From Nitrospirota bacterium (GTDB taxonomy: Bacteria; Nitrospirota; Thermodesulfovibrionia; UBA6902), in the NCBI GenBank assembly GCA_016234115.1, contig JACRHD010000035.1, positions 1 through 64,000 on the forward strand: a stretch of 64,000 nt of DNA. The letters run 5' to 3'. The notes under the pieces were generated by a model, which was not told the origin of the DNA, made no database searches, and was given only the letters and a program-made list of their open reading frames with translations. Position 1 is the stretch's first letter; every line of letters begins with the position of its first letter. Positions 43,488 to 52,400 of this stretch are shown here, one piece after another. A program made the position numbers and the translations under genes.

Positions 43488-44189
43488 ATGATACCCATCA
43501 AAAACATACTGATAATCTGTATACTGTACGCGGCTGCCTTCCCGAACATGAATACTGCATCATCTGCGATCATCGAAGCGAAAACCGGGGGTATGACCTT
43601 TACAAAGAAGAATATAAGCAGCCTGAAGGATTTGAAGTTTAAGAATGTAATCAGGCAGACCAAGGATTACAGTTGCGGGGCCGCGGCGCTGGCGACAATT
43701 CTCACTCATTATTTCGGAAAAGAGACCTCCGAGGCGGAAGTCCTCGACAGCGTCCTCAGCATCAACGACAGTGACAAGGTGGAAATTATAAAGCATAAAG
43801 GGGTCTCCCTCCTGGACCTCAAGAGATACGGCGAGGCCCTCGGCTATGAAGGCAAAGGTTACAGGCTGCCGGACGGACTGTTAAAGGACCTCGGCAGGCC
43901 GGCGATAGCCCTTATAACCAATAATGGCTATTCACATTTTATCGTGCTCAAAGGCGTGAAGAATGACAGGGTCTATTTTGCCGACCCCGCAAGGGGAAAC
44001 ATGGCATGGAGTCTCGGGGAGCTGAGGAAGAGATGGAACGGGATACTGCTGATTTTCAGAGACCCGTCAGGGGGAGAGACAAACAATGATTTCCTCGGCG
44101 CGGACTCCTATGACACTAAAAACAGACTCGGACTGCTTGCCACGCAGGACTATTTATTAAGGTCCGTAATCGGCCAGTCCGAGTTTTAA
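43488..44189 (+). CDS. C39-family peptidase (FapD-like)
   Basis: A 233-aa exported protein (hydrophobic N-terminus to about residue 28). The papain-like C39 core has Cys in QTKDYSCGAAALAT, a middle SLLDLKRYGEALGY segment, His in YSHFIVLKG and Asp in YFADPARGN. C39 peptidases cleave after double-glycine leaders or process exported subunits; in Fap systems the homologue FapD is needed for fibre export. The next gene encodes a protein with a VRGG motif that could be its substrate. No strong ribosome binding site before the ATG. Confidence 0.85.
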   Translation: MIPIKNILIICILYAAAFPNMNTASSAIIEAKTGGMTFTKKNISSLKDLKFKNVIRQTKDYSCGAAALATILTHYFGKETSEAEVLDSVLSINDSDKVEIIKHKGVSLLDLKRYGEALGYEGKGYRLPDGLLKDLGRPAIALITNNGYSHFIVLKGVKNDRVYFADPARGNMAWSLGELRKRWNGILLIFRDPSGGETNNDFLGADSYDTKNRLGLLATQDYLLRSVIGQSEF

Positions 44190-44192
44190 GAA

Positions 44193-44290
44193 ACCCGTTT
44201 GAGCCGCTTGACGGCTTGAGCCGCTTGAGCCGCTTGAACCGCTTGAGGCGCTTGAGCCGTTTGAACAGTTTGAACGGCTTGAACGGTTAT
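44193..44290. repeat. Nonamer tandem repeat array
   Basis: Degenerate words GAGCCGCTT, GAACCGCTT, GAGGCGCTT, GAGCCGTTT, GAACAGTTT, GAACGGCTT follow each other at 9-nt steps (one 8-nt step). The array ends 20 bp before the next start codon. It is open in one plus-strand frame but there is no reason to think it is translated. Confidence 0.8.
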
Positions 44291-44311
44291 TTGAAAGGAA
44301 GTGAGATAGTT

Positions 44312-44866
44312 ATGAAGATATTTATTGTCATAACATTAACACTTGCTGTAATTATTCCCGCAGCTCATGCATCAGATGCGGATTCAGACATCGCCGGCGT
44401 CCCGCTCTCCGACCAGGAGATGGACGAGGTCCGCGGGGGCTTTTCAGCGCCCGATGGGAATTTCATCTACTTTTCGATGGACCTCATGCAGGTGAGGTTT
44501 CTTTCCCATAACGAACCGGGCAGCGCCGATGCGACGGCATTTGTGAATTCCCTGTCACAGAGGACTTTTATCACAAAAGACGGAATGGGCATTGAACTGC
44601 AGGTAATTCAGGCGGGTAACGCCGTCAATGAAACGGGGCCGCCGTCGTCGCCGGACAGTATCCTCGATTCGGGCGGAGCGAATCTGCCGCCGTCCTCCCA
44701 GATAACTTTTACCGGCAACAGCGGGATTTCCAGTCTCATCGGCATTAACGGGAATTTCAATACCGCTGTCATCGGCAACGTCCTGAATATCAACATATTC
44801 AACATCAGCGTGCAGGACGCCTCGCAGTTACAGCCCCTGATGCAAAACTGGATGCTTCCCTTTTAG
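44312..44866 (+). CDS. Exported protein with double-glycine motif, possible C39 substrate
   Basis: A 184-aa protein with a Sec signal (MKIFIVITLTLAVIIPAAHA). Shortly after it, the segment VPLSDQEMDEVRGGF looks like a double-glycine leader of the L-S-x-x-E-x-x-x-V-x-G-G kind. The rest is beta-rich (FTGNSGISSLIGINGN, VLNINIFNIS). The start at 44312 is chosen because AAGGAAGTGA precedes it and a signal peptide follows; the upstream frame is tandem repeat. Similar proteins sit beside C39 peptidase genes in Fap-like loci, from memory. Function inferred. Confidence 0.7.
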   Translation: MKIFIVITLTLAVIIPAAHASDADSDIAGVPLSDQEMDEVRGGFSAPDGNFIYFSMDLMQVRFLSHNEPGSADATAFVNSLSQRTFITKDGMGIELQVIQAGNAVNETGPPSSPDSILDSGGANLPPSSQITFTGNSGISSLIGINGNFNTAVIGNVLNINIFNISVQDASQLQPLMQNWMLPF

Positions 44867-44925
44867 ATTACAATTCGTTTAAAATGTCCGGCGGGCAGTC
44901 AACCGTCATCAGCATGGAGGCATGT

Positions 44926-45909
44926 ATGAAGAACCTTATTGCGGCTTTGCTGTCGGCTATTATTCTCTGTTCTGCGGCTTTACCGGTCAGGGCGGAAGAG
45001 AAACTGAAGACAGCGCCTGTTGCGGAATCTACGGTCGGCGAGAAAGGCGGCGTGCTCATCGACAGGGGCAGGCTCATTTTTGAGCCGGGATTCGCGTATT
45101 CCCATATCACGACGCAAAGGCTGGACATCGCGGGTCTCTTTGTTGTGCCCGCCCTGGCAGTTGGAATTATCCAGGTAGAAAAAATAAAGAGGGACATCCT
45201 GGTCCCGTCCGCGTCTTTCAAATACGGGCTCACGGATTCGGTGGAGCTAGACATAAAAATCCCCTATTCCGTGAGATACGATGAATATACAATCGGAGAG
45301 TCGCCCGACTTCGAGAGCAAGAGGGTGAATGAAGCGGGCTTCGGGGACATTGAAGGCATGGCGCTTATTCATTTAGTCCGTGAAAAAGGCACAAGACCGG
45401 ATGTGATAGCCGGAATAAAAATAAAGTCCCGGACCGGCAAGGACCCTTATGGCGTTCCCACCGAAACAGTCAGCGGCAGCGTAATCCCGACGGAGCTTCC
45501 CCTCGGAAGCGGGCACTGGGCGCTTGAGCCCGGCTTCACCTTTGTCAGGACGTCCGATCCCGCTATCCTTTTTGCCAATATCAGTTATTTCTGGCATATG
45601 AAAAGGGACGTGGGTTCGGACCTCGGAAAGGTGGACCCGAGCGACAGCATAAACTACAGCGCCGGTTTCGCGTACGCGCTTAACGATGAGCTTGTCCTCA
45701 GCTCAGCTTTTGAGCAGAAATTTTTCACAAAGGCGAAGATCGGCGGGGAAAAGCAGGAGGGGACGAACATAAATGTGGCCTCTCTGCTACTGGGAGCTTC
45801 ATACGTCCTCAGCAGCAGGACCACCTTCGGTTTCATACTCGGGGTAGGTCTGACCGAGAACTCTCCGGACGTCCAGGTCACCTTGAGAATGCCGACGAAC
45901 ATTTTATAA
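44926..45909 (+). CDS. Outer-membrane beta-barrel protein (FapF/transporter-like)
   Basis: A 327-aa protein with a Sec signal (cleavage near VRAEE) and regularly spaced amphipathic strands through to a C-terminal LRMPTNIL. The pattern (GRLIFEPGFAYSHI, ASFKYGLTDSVELDIKIPY, LLGASYVLSSRTTFGFILG) matches the phenol-degradation/transporter-type barrel superfamily to which FapF belongs. The ATG at 44926 is preceded by GGAGG at five bases. It would provide the outer-membrane channel for the neighbouring exported proteins. Its stop overlaps the 3' end of the convergent SurA-like gene by six bases. Confidence 0.75.
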   Translation: MKNLIAALLSAIILCSAALPVRAEEKLKTAPVAESTVGEKGGVLIDRGRLIFEPGFAYSHITTQRLDIAGLFVVPALAVGIIQVEKIKRDILVPSASFKYGLTDSVELDIKIPYSVRYDEYTIGESPDFESKRVNEAGFGDIEGMALIHLVREKGTRPDVIAGIKIKSRTGKDPYGVPTETVSGSVIPTELPLGSGHWALEPGFTFVRTSDPAILFANISYFWHMKRDVGSDLGKVDPSDSINYSAGFAYALNDELVLSSAFEQKFFTKAKIGGEKQEGTNINVASLLLGASYVLSSRTTFGFILGVGLTENSPDVQVTLRMPTNIL

Positions 45910-46428
45910 CTGCACCCTGATATACGCCTTTCTCCGCAGCTCCTCAAGGTGCCACTGGAGCTTCTTCTCAAGCGCCTCGTTCACCAGGCGGTCTTCTATC
46001 TCATCTTTGACTTCATAGAATTCCCTGTCCCGGAACCGCTCCCTGTTTTTTTCGTAATAGGATTCGATGGCGCCAATCGGGATGTGTATGAAGGATTTTA
46101 TTCTTCTGTCGATATATTCCGTTACGAGCGCGTCTTCATCGTTGATGACGTCCGGTCCGGGCGAGCTCCCCAGTCTCAGTCTCTCTGCCTGTTTCAGGAG
46201 CAGGACCCTGTCTATCATGCCGTTGAGGACTTTTTCCCCGGACGCCTCCGGACCGGATTTTCCGGCGTCCTGAAGGGCCTCCTCATATTCGCTCATGAGA
46301 ATAATTTCGTCATCCACAATCGCGACGATCCGTTCGAGGACTTCGGCGCGGACGACAGTAACAAGTGACAAGTAACAAGTGACGAGCAAAAAAATTATGA
46401 CAATTCTTTTGATCTGTTCTTTCTTCAT
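45904..46428 (-). CDS. SurA-like periplasmic chaperone domain protein
   Basis: A 174-aa protein resembling the N-terminal chaperone part of SurA (VLERIVAIVDDEIILMSEYEEAL) and its C-terminal helix, without a parvulin PPIase domain. The hydrophobic core of its signal peptide (VTCYLSLVTV) is encoded by four AGTRACA-type heptamers identical to an intergenic family. It lies upstream of no gene on its strand but downstream of an Omp85 and TamB gene, suggesting a role in outer-membrane protein delivery. Short length and missing PPIase domain are notable. Confidence 0.75.
   Translation of the reverse strand: MKKEQIKRIVIIFLLVTCYLSLVTVVRAEVLERIVAIVDDEIILMSEYEEALQDAGKSGPEASGEKVLNGMIDRVLLLKQAERLRLGSSPGPDVINDEDALVTEYIDRRIKSFIHIPIGAIESYYEKNRERFRDREFYEVKDEIEDRLVNEALEKKLQWHLEELRRKAYIRVQL
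46357..46384. repeat. Heptamer array inside the SurA-like gene
   Basis: AGTAACA, AGTGACA, AGTAACA, AGTGACG in direct succession (plus-strand reading). On the coding strand they supply the signal-peptide core. Confidence 0.85.
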
Positions 46429-46439
46429 TCTTAACCCTC

Positions 46440-46465
46440 GCGGGCGGGTTTTAAACCCGCCCCTA
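46440..46465. repeat. GGGCGGG palindrome (copy 1)
   Basis: GGGCGGGTTTTAAACCCGCCC palindromic core followed by CCTACT. It lies between the SurA-like and Omp85 genes. The minus-strand sequence matches the element at 53707-53732. Confidence 0.8.
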
Positions 46466-46489
46466 CTGAATCTTTGACCCTTGACCCTT

Positions 46490-49201
46490 TTAAAAGGCGT
46501 GCCCGAAGCTGAAATGGACCTCTCCGGAGCTTTCGCCTTCCTCCTTTCTGAGTTTGTGTCCGTAGTCCACCCTTATGGGGCCGACCGGCGTGCCGTATCT
46601 CAACCCGAGCCCGGTCGTATATTTTAGGTCCCAGTTGACGTCTTCAGGCAATTGCCAGACATTGCCGGCATCCACAAATGTCACAAGACCGAAGCCCTTT
46701 CCGACTGAGAACCTGACCTCCCCGTTGGTAAGGGCGAAGATATTGCCTCCCGTAGGAGAATTATCGGCGCCCCTCGGGCCGAGGCTGTCGTTATTGTACC
46801 CTCTGACAGTGGTCCTTCCTCCAAGAAAAAATCTTTCTACGAGCGGCAGCACCTTTACATCGCCGTAGCCGTAAGCCGCTCCGCCGCGCAGAGAAAAGGC
46901 GAAGACGACCTTCTCGAGTAACTTGAAATACCAGGAGCTCTGGGCCGTTCCCTTGATAAATTCACTCTCGGAAAACAGCGTCTTTGAAGCTACCTTCAGG
47001 ACGATGCCGTGCAGGGAGCCGGAAGCGGGGTCAAAGGGGTCGTCCCGCGTATCATAAAATATCGAAGGCGACACGCTGCCTATGCCCAATCTTCCGGTGT
47101 CCTCCCGGTCCAGCACCACACCGGGCGACACGTTGGTAGTCTCAACGGACGAGTATTCATAATTCAGGGCGGTCTTCCATCTGTCGCTTATCTCTTTTTC
47201 AACCCCGACGACCAGTCCCAGTCTGTCGATCTCATAAAGCACATTCTTGGTATCGATGTTCACGGGCCTTTTATTTTCCCGCGTCAGCGTTACGGTCAGC
47301 GGCAGATCGGGCGTATTCAGGAGCCTCGGCTCCCTGAAGCTCAGCACATACCGCTTCTCCACGGAGCTTGCTTCAGCCCTGAAACCGGCCTGCCTGTTAT
47401 ATCCGCCTATGTTGCGGTAATTGATGTCCAGCGCCCCCCTGAACCTCTCGTAGTCGCCGTAGCCGACGCTTACTTCCACAGAGCCCGCGTTGGCCTCCCT
47501 CAGCGTCACAAGTATGTCCCTTACGAGCCTTCCCCCTCCCGCGTCACGGGGCTGAAGCGAATCTATATCTACTTCACTGAACAGGCCCAGCCTGTAAAGA
47601 CGCTGCTTTATCGCCAGCAGCTCTTCATAATTGTACGTGTCGCCTTCCTTTACGGTAAATTCACGGTCGATGATCTTGGTCTTTGTCCTCAGGTTGCCCC
47701 GGTAGATGGTCTTTCCAAAAACCGAAGGCGGCCCCTCGGTTATTTTAAACGACAAATACGCGCCGTCTTCCCTGAGCTCGCTTTCCACTTCCACACGGGC
47801 GTCTATATGGCCGCGCCTGCCGTAGAGGGAAAGCACCCTGTACCGGGCGTCCCCGATATCGACGATGTTATACGCGGTTTCATCGGGCAGTTGGATCGCG
47901 TCCCTTATTTCGGCGTCGCTGATAGCAGCGTTGCCCGAGATGTCCGTCTTTTTGATCGTCGTATGCGGTCCCTCGCTGATCCTGACGGTCAGCTCAAGTC
48001 CGCCGCCTTCCTCCGTGAATTTCTTTTCCACCCCGGTCACTTCGGCCCTCAGATATCCGAGCGCATTGTAAAATCTTACTATCGATTCCCCGGCGGCCTC
48101 TAATTGCGTATCATCGTAAGGCTTGTCTTCCGTAAGAGGTATGATGTTCTTCAGGACCTCGTCTGAAAGGCCTGTCCCCTCGAAGTTTATCTTCTTCAGA
48201 ATTACCTTTTTCCCCTCAAAAAAAATAAATGCGACCTTTATGTCTTCCCCTTCGCTCTCGATCCCGGCGGCGATCTGGGCGTGATAATATCCACTGCTCA
48301 GGTAAACGCCCCTCATGCGGTCTATAGCTTCCTGTATGGTTTCATCCGACACCTCGCGGCTGTCGAAAAAGGGGACCTCCTTCCTGAGCCGCTTTGCGCT
48401 GACGGAGGAGTTGCCGGCAAAGGACATCTCAAGCCTCGGGCCCTTCCTGACCGGGACCATGAGAACCCCGTCGCTGAACTCATACGGCCCGGCCTGGGGA
48501 TTAATGTAGTCCTGCTTCCTCAGATACTCCTCTACCTTCTTCATGTCCGCGTCGAGTATGTCCATGTCCAATATGTCCCCCTCCGAAAGCCGGATTGTCC
48601 TTTTCACGTCATCCGGGGCCTCAATGGTCCTGATGATGAGGGGCCGTCCTTCGTCTATGCGGATGAGAATATCGACTTCGGGCCCCTCCCCTGCGCGCCC
48701 GGCGCCGACAGAGACCGAGGCATCAGGGAACCCTTTCCTTCCGTAAAGCACGAGGAGGCTGTTTCTCGCCCCGTCCAGATACTCTTCCCTGAAATCGCCC
48801 CCTTCCTTATAGGGGACCATTTTCCTGATGTCCTTCCCTGATATGCCGCTGTTGCCTTCAATAATTACTTTGTCGATGAGCGGGACTTCTTTGACTATAT
48901 ACTTCAGCGCGATACCATCTTCCCTGGACGACGACACGACCTCGAGGTCGTAGAAAATCCCTTTCGCAAAGGCCCTCCTGAGGCCGTCTTTCAGGGCCTT
49001 CCCCTCAAAGACGAGCCCGGGCTTGAAACATATGATGTCAATGAGCTCTTTCTCCGGAATGCGGGTCAAGCCCTCAACCTCAATCGCCCTGATCACCTGC
49101 GGCGGCCCTTCGGCAAAGGCAATTGAACAGAGAACGAACAAGATAAGGCCCGTTAAGTTGATGATGATCAATTTCCTGTATAAATTTTCCATATCAAACA
49201 C
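46490..49201 (-). CDS. Omp85/BamA-family outer-membrane assembly protein with seven POTRA domains
   Basis: A 903-aa protein with a signal peptide (LTGLILFVLCSIAFAEG) and a series of POTRA openings: VIRAIEVEG, LIDKVIIEGN, LIIRTIEAP, LEMSFAGNSS, ILKKINFEG, TIKKTDISGN and VFGKTIYRGN. That makes seven, against five in BamA and three in TamA. A 16-stranded barrel follows with the conserved RGYNNDSLGPRG loop and a C-terminal VHFSFGHAF. Translation could begin at GTG 49201 or ATG 49192. It lies directly downstream of tamB, so it may act as the TamA partner or be the cell's BamA. Confidence 0.9.
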   Translation of the reverse strand: MFDMENLYRKLIIINLTGLILFVLCSIAFAEGPPQVIRAIEVEGLTRIPEKELIDIICFKPGLVFEGKALKDGLRRAFAKGIFYDLEVVSSSREDGIALKYIVKEVPLIDKVIIEGNSGISGKDIRKMVPYKEGGDFREEYLDGARNSLLVLYGRKGFPDASVSVGAGRAGEGPEVDILIRIDEGRPLIIRTIEAPDDVKRTIRLSEGDILDMDILDADMKKVEEYLRKQDYINPQAGPYEFSDGVLMVPVRKGPRLEMSFAGNSSVSAKRLRKEVPFFDSREVSDETIQEAIDRMRGVYLSSGYYHAQIAAGIESEGEDIKVAFIFFEGKKVILKKINFEGTGLSDEVLKNIIPLTEDKPYDDTQLEAAGESIVRFYNALGYLRAEVTGVEKKFTEEGGGLELTVRISEGPHTTIKKTDISGNAAISDAEIRDAIQLPDETAYNIVDIGDARYRVLSLYGRRGHIDARVEVESELREDGAYLSFKITEGPPSVFGKTIYRGNLRTKTKIIDREFTVKEGDTYNYEELLAIKQRLYRLGLFSEVDIDSLQPRDAGGGRLVRDILVTLREANAGSVEVSVGYGDYERFRGALDINYRNIGGYNRQAGFRAEASSVEKRYVLSFREPRLLNTPDLPLTVTLTRENKRPVNIDTKNVLYEIDRLGLVVGVEKEISDRWKTALNYEYSSVETTNVSPGVVLDREDTGRLGIGSVSPSIFYDTRDDPFDPASGSLHGIVLKVASKTLFSESEFIKGTAQSSWYFKLLEKVVFAFSLRGGAAYGYGDVKVLPLVERFFLGGRTTVRGYNNDSLGPRGADNSPTGGNIFALTNGEVRFSVGKGFGLVTFVDAGNVWQLPEDVNWDLKYTTGLGLRYGTPVGPIRVDYGHKLRKEEGESSGEVHFSFGHAF

Positions 49202-49240
49202 TTACTATGCAATTAATAGGCGACTCCCCTATGATTGTCA

Positions 49241-49370
49241 TGCCCGAAATTCTTAATCGGGCATCCACCCTTCGCCCTTCGACAAGCTCAGTGCCTCAGG
49301 GTGACACAGCTTGTCATGGTGAGTCTGTCGAACCATGGATTCCCGCTTACTGACTGCGGGAATGACGGTC
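49241..49370. repeat. Intergenic repeat cluster
   Basis: It contains CCCTTCGACAAGCTCAG with CAGGGTGA, then GGATTCCCGC facing GCGGGAATGACGG. Such elements are common intergenic repeats in environmental genomes. They fill most of the gap between the Omp85 and tamB genes. Confidence 0.65.
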
Positions 49371-49412
49371 TTTTCACATAATTCACCGGAAAGTCTATAA
49401 TTTGTTTCCGCG

Positions 49413-52400
49413 CTATTTAAATTCAAACCTGTACTTTACGTCTCCCCCGACGCTCCCTATTTCATCCTTGGACCCGACGAGAGAGATATTTTTGCTTACT
49501 CTGTATTCAAGCCTGATGACATTCTCTTCGGTCGTTCCCACGGACGTGGAATATATCACGAACAGTCTGTCCTCAAGCAGGCGCTTCCCTATAGTTATCC
49601 TGGGGGCTATCGCGCCGGCGGCCGTCGTGTTGGGCTCGATCTTGAACCGCTCAAACCCGGTTATGCCCTTGAACTTCTCCTGGACCACGTCCTGAAGTCC
49701 CCCTGCCAGGATCGACGCCGCTTCGCTCGCCGCGATGCCGCTTTCGAGTCCCTTTGACGCCTTTCTGGTCTGCCCGAAGGTAAGAAGGTTTAGTATCTCC
49801 ATCTCGCTCAGGGGAGGATCGGAAAAAAGAGACAATGTAAATTTGTCTATTGTACCGTCGAGATTCATCTTTATAAAGTAGTCGCCCGTGTAGGTCTCGG
49901 CCAGGAGATGGAAAACAGGGGTGATCCTGCTTGCGTCCACGAAATCCACGCTGCTGCCTTCGAGTATCCTGAATTCATTGCTCCTGAAATATATGGTCCC
50001 TTCCTGCGCTTCGATCCTGCCTATCAGTCCGGGTCTCGCGATATTCCCGGTAAGCGTTACGGCAAGATTCACCGGCGCCTTCGCGAGATTGTTGTCGATG
50101 GTTATGTTGTCCGCCCCGGAGATATAAACGTTGAACTCGGTGTTTTTGAGGAACGCGGGATAACGCACGGCCTCCCTGTTTATCTCCCTGAGATCGATAA
50201 GCCACTTGCTGAACTCGAGGTCCTTGCCGTACCGCGCCTTCTTTACATCGAGGCTGCCCGAAAGAACGGCGCCCTTGTCCGAGGTCTCATAAAAAAGCCT
50301 GCCGTCGAAGGAAGCGCTCACGTCATCCATGGGCCGCACGTTGATCCCCGTAAGCGATGAAGAAAGAAAGACCCTCTTTACCGAAACCCCGCTGAGGTAT
50401 CCGACCCCGGACATGGTAATTTTTCCACCGCCGAAAACGGTCTTCACGTCGTCAAAGGCAAACCTGTCTTTCTTCAGAAAAACCGTCCCGTTCACCGGCC
50501 CGATCTTGTAGGGATATTCAGTAAGGGAAGCTGCCGCGTCAATGACATTTACCTCTCCGGTGACATCGGGCTTTTCCCACGGGCCGATGATGTCTACGGA
50601 AATATCGCCCCGTCCTTTTAAAGAGGCGAATTTGTCGGACAATACCTTCAAGGGGGCCAGGTCCAGGCTCCCTTTCACCTTTACGTCAAGCTGTTTGTCC
50701 GGCTTCAGCTCCCCCCCGACGGACAGTTTCGCATGATCGCCCGTCAACGCAAACGATTTTATCGCCAGCCCCCTGTCAGCAAGCTCCACAACAATATCTC
50801 CGGCATTTCTCAAAGTAAATCCGTATGCGGAGCAATTCAGATAAGCGAACCTCGACGTCAGCGATAACCTGCTCCCCTCCCCTTTCATTTTCACTTTCCC
50901 CTCAAGAGAAAGGGCGAGGTCTTCCGGGGGGCTTTTCATGAAACCCGAAAGGAGGAAATCATAGTTCCCCTTGCGAAAGTCGATATCGGCGCTCCACGTC
51001 CGTCGAGGGGAAATGACGGCGCTTGCGTCCGCGGTTATCCGGCCGTCCATAAAGGCCCCTTTTGCGGAGACTTCCTTACCCTTCAGCCTTCCTTCGATGT
51101 CCCCCTTGCCGGCCCGCATGCCTTTGAAGGTGACTTCCCGCAGGCGCGCGGAAAATCCTATATCGGGTTTTTCAAAGGTCCCTGACCCTTCAACGCTCAG
51201 GGCGGCGCTGCCGCCAAGAGGCAGGTCCCGGAACAGGTTGATATCGGAGAGGCTGGTCCCGGCGGAAGAAGCGTCAAGAGTGAATTTTCCGTCAAAGGAC
51301 AGCTTCCCCTTCGCATTCAGGACCGAATCACCCCTTTGCGCGGTCACTGAATAAAATTCCACGCGCCCGGGATGCAGGTCCGCCCTGACGGAGACCCTGT
51401 CAAACTGCTGCCCGTATACGACGCCGTCCCTGACGACAAGATCTCCGCTGGAGACGAATTTCTCATGGTCGCCCTCGAACGAAAGGGTCCCGTCAACGGG
51501 GCCCGATACGGGAATGTCCCTGTAAAGCATCGTGACGAACGGTTTCAGCTCCGCGCCTTTTACCTCCGCTGTCGCCTTGTAATAAGGCCCCTTAAAGGAA
51601 AAAAGTCCCTCCGCTTTTCTGAATTCAATCGTTCCGGAGGCTTCATAAGTCGCTTTCCCGCCGGCTATATCGAGCCTTGAGACCGACAGGGAGCTCATGC
51701 GGTAATTAAGGTCGGCGGACGCCCGCGTAAACATCAATCCGTGGATGCTGCCCGGCCCCGCTTCGAGCGTCCCGGTTATTTCAGGGTCCTTGAGCGCGCC
51801 TGCCGCCCTGCCCCTGAAGCTTGCAGGGGCGATAAATTTCGAATAATACGGGGCCGTAATATCGGAGACTTCCCTGCTGTCGAGCCGCACGTCAAGACTC
51901 ATCATATTGTTCGCGAGGTCTATGCTGCCGTCAAGCAGCAGTTCCGAAACCGCGGTGGAAAGCGCTGTCTGCTTAAGCCGCAGGACATCGTCTTTGAGAT
52001 GGAGCCTGCACCTTATCGTATTCAGCCTGCTGAGCAGGTCCCCTTCCTTCTTCGTGGTATTGTGATAGGACGCGTCGGCCTCTACTTCGACGCCTTCTCC
52101 GTGATTATGCGTCAGCAGAAAGCGCCCGTTGATCTCTCCGGCGGGAAACGGCGGCTCCCATTTTATGAATTTAAAAAATTCCGGACTGCCGGCGTGAGAG
52201 ACTTCCGCGTCGACCATGTAATCTCCGTAAGGCAATAAAAGGGACGCCCTGCCCTCCATTTCCCCGCCGTAAGCGCGCGCCTTGAACCTGCTGAGGGAAA
52301 ATTTGTTTTCCCCGTATGCGATGTCTCCATCGAGGTCCCCTATCCGCAGGCCTCCCAATACCCCGTCATGAAATTTCACGGTCCCGCTGCCGGAAAGTTC

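Noticed and set aside
44216-44311. Extended N-terminus of the double-glycine protein (a Leu/Arg/Ser-rich stretch)
   Set aside because: It is translated tandem repeat. A proper ribosome binding site and signal peptide begin at 44312.
46440-46465. GGGCGGG palindrome considered as a bidirectional terminator
   Set aside because: There is no T-run on either strand, and the same sequence lies before the tRNA, where termination would be harmful.
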